Origin: an uncultured beta proteobacterium
GTDB lineage: Bacteria; Pseudomonadota; Gammaproteobacteria; Burkholderiales; Burkholderiaceae_C
NCBI GenBank assembly: GCA_903823025.1
Contig: CAIJRK010000031.1
Span: 33,248 to 97,247, forward strand
DNA: 64,000 nucleotides
Direction: 5' to 3'
Positions within the stretch are counted from its first letter, which is position 1, and every line of letters begins with the position of its first letter. Positions 19,735 to 28,904 of the stretch are shown in pieces. The notes under the pieces were generated by a model. That model had not been told where the DNA came from. It searched no databases and was given only the letters and a program-made list of their open reading frames with translations. The translations under genes were made by a program, and so were the position numbers.

Positions 19735-20129
19735 TCGTGCTCGACACCAACATCGTGCTGGACGCATTTCTGTTCAACGACCCAGCGGCGCAACCCCTGA
19801 AAGAAGCGCTGGCCGCCCGGCAATTTCAATGGATTGCGACGCTCGCCATGCGCGACGAGTTGGCGCGGGTGCTGACCTATCCCAAGATTGTGGTCCGGCT
19901 GGTTTTTTACCAGCGCACGGCAGCGGATGTGCTGGCGCTGTTTGATGCCCAAGTGCAACTGGTCGGCGTGGCTCTCAAAGCAACGCTGATCTGTGCCGAC
20001 TCCGACGACCAGAAATTCATCGACCTCGCGGTAGCCCACAAAGCCCGGTTGTTGAGCAAAGACCGCGCTGTCTTTTGTATGGCCAAGCGCTTGCTGACGG
20101 TGGGTGTCGTGATGCAAAAAGTTATCTGA
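19731..20129 (+). CDS. PIN-domain protein (COG1569-type, VapC-like)
   Basis: A 132-aa PIN-fold ribonuclease-like protein. Acidic residues expected at the active site are present: VLDTNIVLDAF at the N terminus, RDELARVL, and CADSDDQKFIDLAVAHKA toward the end, before LLSKDRAV. The family is often annotated as a toxin of toxin-antitoxin pairs, but no antitoxin-like small gene lies next to it. Instead the ATG overlaps the stop of the rRNA methyltransferase gene (ATGA), so its translation is coupled to that gene; an RNA-processing role is possible. Confidence 0.82.
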   Translation: MIVLDTNIVLDAFLFNDPAAQPLKEALAARQFQWIATLAMRDELARVLTYPKIVVRLVFYQRTAADVLALFDAQVQLVGVALKATLICADSDDQKFIDLAVAHKARLLSKDRAVFCMAKRLLTVGVVMQKVI

Positions 20130-20240
20130 AACACCAAGCGACCTGACCTCAATTAAGCCATCGAAAAAGTTATAACCATGTTTAACCAATGGTCTATTTG
20201 TTTTTATTTGATGATAGATGGCAAATAAGTAGAATCCGGC

Positions 20241-20325
20241 CACGTTAATAGCACACCTGATCGAAAGACAGGGTCGCAAAGCCACCGGCCTGACGCATGT
20301 GCGTATTGGTAGCGGGGTTGCCAAA
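20241..20325 (+). promoter_or_regulatory. GEMM-I riboswitch, with A at the ligand-selecting position (candidate cGAMP type)
   Basis: The segment aligns base by base with the Vibrio cholerae Vc2 c-di-GMP-I aptamer: CACG at 20241, P2 stem capped by a GAAA tetraloop (20263-20266), GCAAAGCCACCGGCC (20276-20290), a hairpin ACGCA/TGCGT (20293-20304), and GGTAGCGGGGTTGCC (20308-20322). Equivalents of G14, A18, G21, C46, A47, C92 and C93 are conserved (20244, 20248, 20251, 20277, 20278, 20321, 20322). The base equivalent to G20, which contacts one guanine of c-di-GMP, is A (20250), as in the GEMM-Ib subclass that prefers 3',3'-cGAMP. It lies 240 bases before the chemoreceptor gene. Family assignment is firm; ligand choice is inference. 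Confidence 0.88.
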
Positions 20326-20327
20326 GC

Positions 20328-20349
20328 GGGTCAGGTTAAGCCTGATCCC
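20328..20349 (+). promoter_or_regulatory. Hairpin just after the riboswitch (possible expression-platform element)
   Basis: GGGTCAGG (20328-20335), loop TTAAG, then CCTGATCCC (20341-20349) pair in an 8-bp stem with one bulged T. It abuts the aptamer and could compete with aptamer P1 pairing. Only a short T run follows, so it looks more like a switching hairpin than the terminator itself. Confidence 0.55.
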
Positions 20350-20370
20350 GGTTTTCCTATTGGGGGAAGT

Positions 20371-20392
20371 GGCGGCCTGTTGCTGCCTTTTT
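20371..20392 (+). terminator. Rho-independent terminator in the chemoreceptor leader
   Basis: GGCGGC (20371-20376), loop CTGTT, GCTGCC (20382-20387), TTTTT (20388-20392): a 6-bp stem with one G-T pair and a clean U tract, between the riboswitch and the chemoreceptor gene. It is the likely output of the riboswitch (transcription attenuation). Confidence 0.75.
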
Positions 20393-20563
20393 GCACTGCT
20401 TCAGTCTGGCGCCGTGCCACCTTTTTTTCATTTGCTGCGCCCTTGACTCCGGTCAGGGGGTGTGCTCATCCTGCTCGGTTTGTAAAAGCATTTTGAGATT
20501 CACGGCGATCAAGCCTGATCAACGTGCGCTCCCTACTTTCTTCAAACAGTCAGGACAACTTCA

Positions 20564-22150
20564 ATGGCAATTTTTAACAACATGCGGGTTTCGTCGCGCT
20601 TGGCCTTTGGCTTTGGCTCGCTTGTCCTGCTAGGCATGATCATTGCCATTTTTGGCGCGCTCAAAATGCACACGCTCGCCCTCAATCTCGATGAGGTGGC
20701 GAACAACCGCCTCACCAAAACAAACCAGTTTGCCGAGTACAAGGACAACCTCAACGAGGTCGCGCGTGCGGCACGCAACATGCTGATCACCGACGAGGCC
20801 AGCGTGCGCGAGAGCGAAACTAAAAAAATTGATGAGGCCCGCGCCGCCAATGTCAAGCTGATGGCGTTGTTTGATGTTTCTATTCGCGTGACACAAAACG
20901 TGCGCGTTTTAAATGTCATCAAAGAGACCGGGCCGCGTTACGACAGCGCGATTGATCAAGTGATTGTGATGGCGCGCCAGGGTGAGGCCACGGCAGCGGG
21001 CCGCCTGCTGATGGGCAACGTGCGCAACCTGCAGGACACGCTTTTCAAGGCGGTTGATAACTCCATGGACTTACAGCAAAAGATAGCCGTCGCACTGGCG
21101 GCCACCGCTGCGCAAGAGGCGGCGATAGCGGCCAGCATTCTGTTCAGTTTTGCGCTGTTGATGTTGGGGGTTGGCGTTTGGGTGGGTTACACGATGACGC
21201 ATAACCTGTCACGCGCACTGGGCGCCGAACCGGCTGAGTTATGTGAGGCGGTGCGCCAGGTTGCCACTGGTGATCTGAGCACACCGTTGTCGTTGCGTCA
21301 GGGTGACACCGCCAGTGTGCTGGCCGCTGTGGGGCGAATGCAAGCCTCATTGATTCAGGTGGTCACCGCTGTGCGCCAGGGGTCAGAGAGTGTGGCCACC
21401 GCCAGCGTGCAGATTGCGCAAGGCAACATTGATTTGTCAGGGCGCACCGAAGCCCAAGCCAGCGCTTTGGAAGAAACGGCAGCCGCCATGGAAGAGCTGG
21501 GCTGCACGGTCAAACAAAATGCCAATAGCGCCCGTCAAGCCAACCAAATGGCCTTGAACGCCAGTACGGTGGCCATTCAAGGCGGCCAAGTCGTCGCGCA
21601 AGTGGTGGACACCATGAAGGACATCAATGAATCCAGCAAGAAAATATCGGACATCATCAGTGTCATTGATGGCATTGCTTTTCAGACCAATATTCTGGCG
21701 TTGAATGCGGCCGTTGAGGCCGCGCGTGCGGGCGAGCAGGGCCGTGGATTTGCGGTGGTGGCCACCGAAGTGCGCAATCTTGCGGGGCGTTCAGCCAACG
21801 CAGCCAAAGAAATCAAGAGCCTCATTAACGCCAGCGTGGCGCGTGTCGGACAAGGTTCAATTTTGGTGGATCAGGCTGGGCTCACGATCAATGAAGTCGT
21901 GTTGAGCATTGGCCGCGTGACCGACATCATGGGTGAAATCAATGCCGCCAGCAGCGAGCAAAGCCAAGGCGTGGATCAAGTGGTTGAAGCCGTGATGCAG
22001 ATGGACCAAGTGACGCAGCAAAATGCCGCGCTGGTGGAGGAGATGGCGGCAGCGGCTTCCAGCCTCAAATCACAGGCGCTGGATTTAGTGCAGACGGTGG
22101 CAGTCTTCAAACTTTCGCCGCGTGTGGGTCGCCTTGACTTTGCAGTGTAA
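20564..22150 (+). CDS. Methyl-accepting chemotaxis protein with 4HB_MCP sensor
   Basis: A 528-aa chemoreceptor: membrane span 1 (about 12-33), periplasmic four-helix-bundle sensor (about 34-190) with the [13 protein letters not shown] pattern of the 4HB family, span 2 (about 191-212), HAMP, and a cytoplasmic signalling tip [20 protein letters not shown] (about 372-391) that contacts CheA and CheW. Methylation helices flank the tip. No CheR-docking pentapeptide is seen; the C terminus is GRLDFAV. The long leader carries a GEMM-I riboswitch and terminator, so expression should depend on a cyclic dinucleotide. The 3' end overlaps the convergent FMN-protein gene by 44 bases. Confidence 0.95.
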   Translation: MAIFNNMRVSSRLAFGFGSLVLLGMIIAIFGALKMHTLALNLDEVANNRLTKTNQFAEYKDNLNEVARAARNMLITDEASVRESETKKIDEARAANVKLMALFDVSIRVTQNVRVLNVIKETGPRYDSAIDQVIVMARQGEATAAGRLLMGNVRNLQDTLFKAVDNSMDLQQKIAVALAATAAQEAAIAASILFSFALLMLGVGVWVGYTMTHNLSRALGAEPAELCEAVRQVATGDLSTPLSLRQGDTASVLAAVGRMQASLIQVVTAVRQGSESVATASVQIAQGNIDLSGRTEAQASALEETAAAMEELGCTVKQNANSARQANQMALNASTVAIQGGQVVAQVVDTMKDINESSKKISDIISVIDGIAFQTNILALNAAVEAARAGEQGRGFAVVATEVRNLAGRSANAAKEIKSLINASVARVGQGSILVDQAGLTINEVVLSIGRVTDIMGEINAASSEQSQGVDQVVEAVMQMDQVTQQNAALVEEMAAAASSLKSQALDLVQTVAVFKLSPRVGRLDFAV

Positions 22151-23759
22151 ACGTATGCGCACTGGCTAAAGGCCAGTGATGTTGGTAGATCAGCGGCAGG
22201 CTGTCCAGTTCATCTTCGAGCAAGGCGCCATCGGCCAAGGGCGTCAAGATCAGTTGTGACAAGGACTTGACCCGCCGATCCGCCATGCGCCGCACGATGT
22301 GGTGGGCCGTGATGTCACGCGGGTGCGCCAGACCGGCGGCCTGCACCATTTCTTTCAGCGCGTGCAGGGTTTGCAAATGAAAGTTGTAAACCCGATCCGC
22401 CTTGTCCGGCACCACCAGCGACTGTTGGCGTAGCGGGTCTTGTGTCGTCACCCCCGTGGGGCACTGACCAGTGTGGCAGTGCTGCGCCTGAATGCAGCCT
22501 AAGGCAAACATGAAACCACGCGCACTGTTGCACCAATCCGCGCCTAGCGCCATCAGGCGCGCCATGTCAAACGCGCTCACGATCTTGCCTGCACAACCGA
22601 TTTTGATTTTGTCGCGCAAACCAGCCCCGCGCAGTGTGTTGTGAACCAGCAGCAAGCCTTCTTGCAAAGGCGCGCCCACATGGTCGGTGAACTCCAGCGG
22701 CGCCGCGCCGGTGCCGCCTTCCGCGCCATCCACCACAATAAAGTCGGGCGTGATACCGGTTGCCAACATCGCCTTGACCATGGCAAACCACTCCCACGGA
22801 TGGCCGATGCAGAGTTTGAAACCCGTCGGTTTGCCGCCCGAGAGTTCGCGCAACAAAGCGATGAACTTCATCATTTCTATCGGCGTTGAGAACGCGCTGT
22901 GCGAGGCTGGCGAGACGCAGTCCACGCCTTCGGGGATGCCGCGTGCCGCCGCAATTTCCGCCGTCACTTTGGGGCCGGGCAATAAACCGCCGTGGCCGGG
23001 TTTGGCGCCTTGGCTGAGTTTGAGTTCAATCATTTTGACTTGCGGGTCGCGGGCGTTGGCCGCAAATTTGTCGGCGTTGAATGTGCCGTCGTCGTTGCGA
23101 CAACCAAAGTAACCCGAGGCCACTTCCCAGATCAGGGCACCGCCATGCACGCGGTGATGGCTTGAGATCGAGCCTTCGCCGGTGTCGTGCGCAAAGCCGC
23201 CACGTCGGGCACCGGCGTTGAGCGCCAGGATGGCGTTGGCGCTCAGGGCACCGAAACTCATGGCTGAAATGTTGAATATGCTGGCGTCATAAGGCTGTGC
23301 TGAATCGGCGCCAATGGTGACGCGAAAGTCGTGCGAGGCCAGTTGCGTGGGGGCGACGGAATGGTTCATCCACTCGTAGCCTTCGTCGTACACGGCCAAC
23401 TGCGTGCCAAAAGGCCGTTTGTCGGATTCATTCTTGGCGCGCTGATAAACCAGCGAGCGCTGCGCCCGCGAAAACGGCGCGGTTTCACTGTCGCTTTCAA
23501 TGAAATACTGGCGAATTTCGGGCCGAACAAACTCCAGCATGAAGCGCAAGTGACCGATGATCGGGTAGCTGCGCAAAATTGAACTTTTGGTTTGTCGAAC
23601 GTCGTGCAAACCCAGTCCGACCAAAGCGAGCAGCATCAGCGTCATCAGCACGCCAACGCCAAACCCGGCCAGCATGAAGAGGCTCATCAAAAGCCCGATG
23701 GCACACAAGCCAAACACGGTGTAACGAATGGGAAAAAAAGAATTCAAGTAATGCAGCAT
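22107..23759 (-). CDS. FMN-binding glutamate synthase family protein
   Basis: A 550-aa protein with two N-terminal membrane spans (about 9-50) followed by the FMN-binding glutamate-synthase domain: [42 protein letters not shown], and a cysteine triad in [17 protein letters not shown] with C-x5-C-x4-C spacing for a 3Fe-4S cluster. It lacks the glutaminase and C-terminal domains of GltB, so it is not a full glutamate synthase; its redox substrate is unknown. The ATG at 23759 is preceded by AAGGAA; the open frame extends 53 codons upstream but overlaps the divergent gene. Confidence 0.88.
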   Translation of the reverse strand: MLHYLNSFFPIRYTVFGLCAIGLLMSLFMLAGFGVGVLMTLMLLALVGLGLHDVRQTKSSILRSYPIIGHLRFMLEFVRPEIRQYFIESDSETAPFSRAQRSLVYQRAKNESDKRPFGTQLAVYDEGYEWMNHSVAPTQLASHDFRVTIGADSAQPYDASIFNISAMSFGALSANAILALNAGARRGGFAHDTGEGSISSHHRVHGGALIWEVASGYFGCRNDDGTFNADKFAANARDPQVKMIELKLSQGAKPGHGGLLPGPKVTAEIAAARGIPEGVDCVSPASHSAFSTPIEMMKFIALLRELSGGKPTGFKLCIGHPWEWFAMVKAMLATGITPDFIVVDGAEGGTGAAPLEFTDHVGAPLQEGLLLVHNTLRGAGLRDKIKIGCAGKIVSAFDMARLMALGADWCNSARGFMFALGCIQAQHCHTGQCPTGVTTQDPLRQQSLVVPDKADRVYNFHLQTLHALKEMVQAAGLAHPRDITAHHIVRRMADRRVKSLSQLILTPLADGALLEDELDSLPLIYQHHWPLASAHTFTLQSQGDPHAAKV

Positions 23760-23814
23760 GTAAGGGTTCCTTCGGCGTAACCATAACAGCCCCAAGGGCA
23801 GGCAAAATACGGCT

Positions 23815-24645
23815 ATGAACCAAGACTTACCCCCATCTCCTGTTGATCTTTTAACCAGCGACACCCCCCTCGCGCTCGTGCCCGTCAGCCCTGACGAGTT
23901 TGACGAAATCGACGCCATCCTCGATGAGCTTCGCAGCCGCTATGACGAAACGCCGCAGTGGGAATTTTGTGAAGGCTTTATGGCCGCGCTGGTCTGCACC
24001 CGCCGCGTCATCCCGCTTTCGGAATATTTGCCCGTTCTGCTGGCGATTGGCGACGAGGGCGAAGAAGACGAAGGCTCGTTTGCCGACGAGGCGCAACAAC
24101 AACGCTTTCTTGAAATCTGGATGCGCCGCTGGAACGAAGTAGCCCAAGCCCTCAACACCAAAGTCGAAGCGCTGGACGATGACGCCGCTTACGAACCCGA
24201 AGTGATGGACGTGCGCGGCGCGATTGCCGCCTTGCCCGAAGACGAACGCGCTGAAATGGGTGATGACCCGTTGCCCGCCTTCGCCCAAGTGTGGGCGCTG
24301 GGCTTTATGTTTGTGGTCGAAGCCTGGCCCGAAGAATGGGTGGCACCGCGCGACAAAGAAGCTGTTAAATGGCTCAACCGGGGGCTGGACGCCATCGTTG
24401 CGCTCACCGAAGACGACACCGCTACGCCCACCATCTCGGTGTTTGACGAGGAAGGCCCGCCCAGCCTGAGCCTGAAACGCCTGAATGAATTTGCCGACGG
24501 CGTGTGGGCGGTGTACGACCTGCGTGAACTGTGGCGCACCATCGGCCCACGGGTGCAAACGCTGCAAAAAGCCGCCACACCGGGTCGCAATGACCCGTGT
24601 TCTTGCGGTAGCGGCAAGAAATACAAGAAGTGCTGCGGCGCTTGA
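23815..24645 (+). CDS. UPF0149/YecA family protein with C-terminal SEC-C zinc motif
   Basis: A 276-aa acidic protein. Residues about 15-190 are the YecA-like helical domain (DEIDAILDELRSR, WEFCEGFMAALVC); the end is a SEC-C motif, GRNDPCSCGSGKKYKKCCG, which binds zinc through CxC and CC and in SecA contacts SecB and ribosomes. Probably an accessory factor of protein targeting or ribosome-linked quality control; substrate unknown. Followed 11 bases later by a small exported protein gene. Confidence 0.88.
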   Translation: MNQDLPPSPVDLLTSDTPLALVPVSPDEFDEIDAILDELRSRYDETPQWEFCEGFMAALVCTRRVIPLSEYLPVLLAIGDEGEEDEGSFADEAQQQRFLEIWMRRWNEVAQALNTKVEALDDDAAYEPEVMDVRGAIAALPEDERAEMGDDPLPAFAQVWALGFMFVVEAWPEEWVAPRDKEAVKWLNRGLDAIVALTEDDTATPTISVFDEEGPPSLSLKRLNEFADGVWAVYDLRELWRTIGPRVQTLQKAATPGRNDPCSCGSGKKYKKCCGA

Positions 24646-24655
24646 AATTGACTAT

Positions 24656-25054
24656 TTGAACCCCTTGGCGGCGCTCGCAGTGGCGGGTTTCTTGCTCAGT
24701 CAATCGGCCGTTGCAACGCCACTTTTGCGCTGCCATCTGTCGTATGCCGGGAGCACCCAACAGATTGAAGTCCGTCCCGAGGCCGACCCTTATCCGGTTG
24801 CCTCGATTGATATTGGCGGGCGCTTTCGCTTCAAGGCGGTCATGGTGGGAGACGTTGCGCATGTGGATTACATCAAGCTCTACACCTATCTGGATACCAG
24901 TCGGCAACCGATTTTGGTTCAGGAAACCAAATATCTACCGCCCTTTCTGGCTACTCCTACCCCCTATCAACTCACTGGTGAGCAGCATCTTTATGCGGGT
25001 CCGGTGGAGCGCGAGTTGATCTACAACTGCACGCTAGAAGGCGTCCAGCCATGA
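24656..25054 (+). CDS. Small exported protein of unknown function
   Basis: About 132 aa. No ATG fits; TTG at 24656 gives NPLAALAVAGFLLSQSAVA, a good signal peptide with cleavage near AVA-TP, so that start is chosen (inference). The mature part has two cysteines (LLRCHLSYAG near the start, YNCTLEG near the end), which could form a disulfide, and looks beta-rich. It sits between yecA and a CapA-like gene and overlaps the latter's ATG by four bases, so it is probably cotranslated with it. I do not recognise the family. Confidence 0.7.
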   Translation: MNPLAALAVAGFLLSQSAVATPLLRCHLSYAGSTQQIEVRPEADPYPVASIDIGGRFRFKAVMVGDVAHVDYIKLYTYLDTSRQPILVQETKYLPPFLATPTPYQLTGEQHLYAGPVERELIYNCTLEGVQP

Positions 25055-26034
25055 AATCGGCTTTACCTTATTTGATAGGAATTTTGCTGGTTTGGTGCCC
25101 GCTAGGTTTTGCCGCCGACGTATCGACCCCGGTCAGTCTGGTCTTCGCGGGCGATATCGTGCTCGATGATTCGGCGGGCGAGATGATCCGTCGGGGCGAA
25201 GATCCCTTTGCCGATTTTGCTGGCGTTTTCCGTGACGCAGATATCCGCATTGGTAATCTGGAATGTGTGATTGCCACCACCGGTTCAGCGGGCGACAAGA
25301 ACTACACCTTCCGCGCGCATCCCCGCACGCTACCCGTCCTGAAACAACACTTTGATGCGCTGGCACTGGCCAACAACCATTCAGGCGATTTCGGTCGCCC
25401 CGCTTTTTCGGAAATGCTGGGGCTGCTGAAGCAGTCCGGTCTGGGCCAATTTGGCGGCGGCCACAATCTCTCAGAAGCCCACACGCCGCTCATCATCGAA
25501 CGCAAAGGAATTCGTGTGGCCTTGCTGGGTTACAACGAATTCATGCCCCGCAGTTTTGAAGCCGATTACAACGCGCCCGGCGTCGCCTGGAGTGAGGATG
25601 AACAGGTTGTGGCGGACATCAAAAAAGCGCGCACCGTTTACAGCGCTGATCTGGTGATTCCCGTCATGCACTGGGGTTGGGAGAACGAACTCAGCTCGAA
25701 TGCCCGCCAGCGCCAGTTAGCCCGCCTCATGATTGACGCAGGGGCTGATGCCGTGATTGGCGGACACCCACATGTCACGCAAGAGATCGCGCACTACCAG
25801 GGTAAGCCCATCATTTATAGCGTGGGAAATTTTGTCATGAAGGAAACCGATAACGCCAATCAGCGCATCGGCTGGGTGCTTCGTCTGCAACTGGACAAAC
25901 AGGGCGTGCGTAGTTTTGATACCCGCGTGGCGCAGATCAACGCCGAGGGCATCCCGCAACTCGACCGCGATGCCACCAGTCCTTGCTGGACGAAGGGTCA
26001 GCGTGGCGTTCGGCTGTGCCGTGCTTCGGACTGA
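25051..26034 (+). CDS. CapA family protein (metallophosphatase fold, poly-gamma-glutamate type)
   Basis: A 327-aa exported protein: signal peptide LIGILLVWCPLGFAAD, then the CapA (PGA_cap) calcineurin-like fold: VFAGDIVLDD, RIGNLECVIATTG, LALANNHSGDFG, MHWGWENE and GGHPHVTQ, with His and Asp residues placed as metal ligands. The family name comes from capsule poly-gamma-glutamate synthesis, but no capBC genes are nearby, so a cell-envelope phosphoesterase role is equally likely. It ends 12 bases before the convergent SDR gene. Confidence 0.87.
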   Translation: MKSALPYLIGILLVWCPLGFAADVSTPVSLVFAGDIVLDDSAGEMIRRGEDPFADFAGVFRDADIRIGNLECVIATTGSAGDKNYTFRAHPRTLPVLKQHFDALALANNHSGDFGRPAFSEMLGLLKQSGLGQFGGGHNLSEAHTPLIIERKGIRVALLGYNEFMPRSFEADYNAPGVAWSEDEQVVADIKKARTVYSADLVIPVMHWGWENELSSNARQRQLARLMIDAGADAVIGGHPHVTQEIAHYQGKPIIYSVGNFVMKETDNANQRIGWVLRLQLDKQGVRSFDTRVAQINAEGIPQLDRDATSPCWTKGQRGVRLCRASD

Positions 26035-26046
26035 TTGATCTCAACT

Positions 26047-26754
26047 TCACCAAGGCAATACAGTGCCGTCGTGGTTAAAAAACCCGCCTGAATCAGTGGC
26101 GTTCAAATCGTCTATGACCTTGAGCAACCGCAAGGCGGCTTGATCAGGCGGTTGCACGTCCAGCCCGGTTTTGGCAAAGGGCGCGGACAAGGCGCTGTGG
26201 ACGGTGCCGGGGTGCAACGCCACGCAAAGCGCCTCGGGCTGGCGGCGGTGCAACTCGATGGCGGCGGTATGCACCAACTGGTTTAGCGCCGCTTTGCTGG
26301 CGCGGTAGCTGTACCAGCCGCCCAAACGGTTGTCGCCAATGCTGCCCACTTTGGCCGACAAAGTGGCAAACACCGCTTTGCCGTGGCGGGGGAACAGCGG
26401 CAAGCCGTGTTTCATCAGCAACGCCGGACCAATGGCGTTGATGGCAAAAGCGTTCGCCATTTGTACCGGGTCGAGTTGTTGCCAGCTTTTCTCGGGCTGG
26501 TAGCCGTCGCCGTGCAGCGTGCCGGTGGCGTCGATGATCAGACGCACCTCCAACCCTAGCGCGGCAATAGATTGGGCCGCAGCGGCGATGCTGGCCTCAT
26601 CGAGCAAATCCAGCGCGGGCTGGCTGGTGCGTGAAAGTCCTAGCGTGCGGGCAAAAGTTGTGTCGGCTTGCAGGTGCGTCAGCAGCGCCGCACCGATGCT
26701 GCCAGTAGCGCCTATCACGAGGGCTAAACCGCCGGGTGGAAAAGTAGTAAGCAC
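26047..26754 (-). CDS. Short-chain dehydrogenase/reductase family protein
   Basis: A 235-aa Rossmann-fold protein: LVIGATGSIGAAL as the NAD(P)-binding glycine motif (about 12-24), a serine in LSAKVGSIG, and the catalytic YSYRASKAALNQL (Tyr-x-x-x-Lys). It belongs near the C-factor/CsgA-like SDRs. Substrate unknown. The gene borders the left edge of the accessory island; the left copy of the 27-bp repeat begins 17 bases upstream of its start. Confidence 0.87.
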   Translation of the reverse strand: MLTTFPPGGLALVIGATGSIGAALLTHLQADTTFARTLGLSRTSQPALDLLDEASIAAAAQSIAALGLEVRLIIDATGTLHGDGYQPEKSWQQLDPVQMANAFAINAIGPALLMKHGLPLFPRHGKAVFATLSAKVGSIGDNRLGGWYSYRASKAALNQLVHTAAIELHRRQPEALCVALHPGTVHSALSAPFAKTGLDVQPPDQAALRLLKVIDDLNATDSGGFFNHDGTVLPW

Positions 26755-26771
26755 AGGACACCTTATAGAGT

Positions 26772-26798
26772 TTTGACAAGCTTAACTTGCTGGTCTGA
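26772..26798 (+). repeat. Direct repeat R1, left copy
   Basis: 27 bases beginning TTTGACAAGCTTAAC and ending GGTCTGA. It matches 23 of 27 positions with the right copy at 33553-33579 in the same orientation. The pair encloses the ATPase-nuclease-type III operon, suggesting an insertion boundary. Confidence 0.6.
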
Positions 26799-26934
26799 TT
26801 TCTCGGACTAACGCCAACAAGGACTGCAATTTTCCATGGTTTCTTAACTGAGCGTCTTAAAAAGAATGTTTTATGCCATTAATATGGTTTGCTGTTATCG
26901 CTTGCATGACGTTGATGAAAATAGGAGATGAAAA

Positions 26935-28332
26935 ATGCAATTTGAATTGAAAAATGTTGGTTTGATTGATGAGGCCACTCTCACGCTGGCTGATCTAACT
27001 ATCATTTGCGGTGAAAACAATACCGGTAAAACCTATGTCACCTATGCTTTGCATGGATTTTTGCGAAGCTGGCGGCGGATATTGCCATCGGTGATAGAAG
27101 AAAAAATTGAAGAAATCCTTAAAGCAACGCCGACACAGCTTGATTTGAATCACTTATTCAAAGGCCATATCAACGCGTATCTGAGTGAGATCGCAAATCG
27201 CTACACGAACTATCTACCTAGTGTTTTTGCTTCTACTCAAAACTTCTTTGAAAACGCAAGCGTCAAGGTATCTGTGCCAACGGAGCTAGATTTTCTTGAT
27301 GTGCAATACCAACGTGCCATCAAGGATGCCACCGGAAACAAAACGGTTGCATCGCTCAGAAAATCCAAAGGCAGCGCCATTCTTGAAATTCTGGTGGCTG
27401 ATGTGGCTGTTGTAGAAAATCGTTACGGGCTGCTTGATTTCATCGCAGAAGCTATTGCCGACATCGTTTTTGCGCCGCACTTACCGGATGTGTTTATTGC
27501 CAGCGCTGAAAGAACGGGCGCAGCCATCTTTCGCAAGGAACTGGATTTCGCCAGAAACCGTCTTGTTCAAGAGTTGGGCAGACAAGATAACAAAAATTTG
27601 AAGAATCCATTTCACCTTCTTGAGCAAATGGAGGCGGGCTACCCTTGGCCGGTTCAGGATAACGTCGATTTTGTGCGCCAACTTGAAGACATGGACAAAC
27701 AAGTCAGCCCCTTGGTTGAGTTGCATCCCAACCTGATGGAGGCTTTTGATGCCGTTATTGGCGGCAGCTACAAAGTCGTCAAGGGCAAAGGTTTGTATTA
27801 CCAACCCAAAGGTTCAGGACAACCCCGGCTTTCGATGTCGGAGTCATCGAGTTCAGTGCGCGCCTTGCTGGATATCGGCTTTTACCTGCGTTGCCGCGCC
27901 AAACCCGGCGACTTGTTGATCATTGATGAGCCTGAGTTAAACCTGCACCCTGTGAATCAGCGTGCCTTGGCAAGGTTGGTGGCGCGATTAGTGAACCACG
28001 GAATACTTGTTTTCATGACGACGCACAGCGACTACATCGTCAAGGAACTCAATACCTTGATCATGCTGCACCCCTCTACGCCGCACCACCTCGCCATGCG
28101 TGCCAAGTTCAAATATGCCGATGAAGAAGTCATGAATCCAGCGCGCGTCAAGCTTTTTATGACATGTACAAAACGCCAAGAGCGTGAAGGCAAGGGCAAT
28201 CGGGCCAAACTCAACAGTCTGCGAGAGGCCACGATTCATCCTGATCAAGGTATGGAGGTTGACACCTTCGATACCACCATCGAAACCATGAATGAAATTC
28301 AGACCGAGATTCTTTTTGGGGGTGAGCTTTGA
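26935..28332 (+). CDS. SMC/OLD-like AAA ATPase of a putative two-gene defence module
   Basis: A 465-aa ABC-type ATPase: N-terminal FELKNVGLIDEATLTL strand typical of RecF/OLD/AAA_21 proteins, Walker A GENNTGKT (26-33), a signature-like LSMSESSSSVRALL (about 300-313), Walker B LLIIDEPELNLHP (about 326-338), and H-loop MTTHSDYIVKEL. The middle is a helical, probably coiled-coil insertion. AGGAG precedes the ATG by seven bases. It overlaps a nuclease-like gene and leads a transcript into a type III restriction system. Paired ATPase-effector genes of this layout are common anti-phage systems (PARIS, Septu, Gabija), but I cannot place it in one. Confidence 0.82.
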   Translation: MQFELKNVGLIDEATLTLADLTIICGENNTGKTYVTYALHGFLRSWRRILPSVIEEKIEEILKATPTQLDLNHLFKGHINAYLSEIANRYTNYLPSVFASTQNFFENASVKVSVPTELDFLDVQYQRAIKDATGNKTVASLRKSKGSAILEILVADVAVVENRYGLLDFIAEAIADIVFAPHLPDVFIASAERTGAAIFRKELDFARNRLVQELGRQDNKNLKNPFHLLEQMEAGYPWPVQDNVDFVRQLEDMDKQVSPLVELHPNLMEAFDAVIGGSYKVVKGKGLYYQPKGSGQPRLSMSESSSSVRALLDIGFYLRCRAKPGDLLIIDEPELNLHPVNQRALARLVARLVNHGILVFMTTHSDYIVKELNTLIMLHPSTPHHLAMRAKFKYADEEVMNPARVKLFMTCTKRQEREGKGNRAKLNSLREATIHPDQGMEVDTFDTTIETMNEIQTEILFGGEL

Positions 28333-28901
28333 GTCCAGCGCTGCAACAACTCAGAGATTCACTCTCATGCGTGACCTATTCAGGAGAAAAGCACACGCAT
28401 ATCAAGATCAAGGAAAACGATCCGCTGGCACAACTCAAAACGCTCAACATCAAGGCTCCCAATGGGGATTGGTTTGTGTTCGACCCTGATAAAGGCAGAG
28501 GCAAACCGCCGTTGATGTCCCCGCTGCTCGCCACCGTTGGCAAGCACCAGCACCACCGGGCTTGTGATGCGGTAATTGTGGTTTTGAAACCCGAAGGCCT
28601 GAGTTTGATTTTTATAGACCTGAAGTCATCCGCGCCCAGTAGTTTTGCAGGTCAGTTTCAGAGCACCCGGCAGTTCACTCGCTATCTGTTGGGACTACTG
28701 CATGAATTTCATGGCGTGTCATTCAAACCGGTGTTGGAGCGCTTCGTTATTTTCCAGACCCCCAAGAACAAACGCGTTTTGTTAGCCAAAAAACCTACCG
28801 TATTCCGTTGTGCCAATCGATCTTCAAGTGACCCTAAAGCGGCTCAGAAAGAACTGGTTCACGACGGTGCCACGCTCTACTTGAAGCAATTGCTAGCCTA
28901 G
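28329..28901 (+). CDS. Putative PD-(D/E)xK-like nuclease partner of the ATPase
   Basis: A 190-aa protein of unrecognised family. A candidate nuclease core is visible: CDAVIVVLKPEGLSLIFIDL followed by KSS (about 78-100), an Asp then D-x-K on the next strand, after which a helix FQSTRQFTRYLLGLL carries a conserved-looking Gln, as in PD-(D/E)xK enzymes. The start is TTG at 28329, overlapping the ATPase stop by four bases; no better ATG exists. Tight coupling suggests effector and ATPase form a complex. The nuclease call is inferred from the motif only. Confidence 0.7.
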   Translation: MSPALQQLRDSLSCVTYSGEKHTHIKIKENDPLAQLKTLNIKAPNGDWFVFDPDKGRGKPPLMSPLLATVGKHQHHRACDAVIVVLKPEGLSLIFIDLKSSAPSSFAGQFQSTRQFTRYLLGLLHEFHGVSFKPVLERFVIFQTPKNKRVLLAKKPTVFRCANRSSSDPKAAQKELVHDGATLYLKQLLA

Positions 28902-28904
28902 CCC

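Noticed and set aside
20130..20240. Possible terminator ACCAT/ATGGT followed by T-rich sequence after the PIN gene
   Set aside because: Only a 5-bp AT-rich stem with a 9-base loop; too weak to call.
22107..23759. Full glutamate synthase large subunit
   Set aside because: The glutaminase and GltB C-terminal domains are absent and two membrane spans are present at the N terminus.
26935..28901. Assigning the ATPase-nuclease pair to PARIS, Septu or Gabija
   Set aside because: The 190-aa partner shows neither the Toprim/DUF4435 features of AriB, an HNH motif like PtuB, nor a UvrD-like helicase like GajB.
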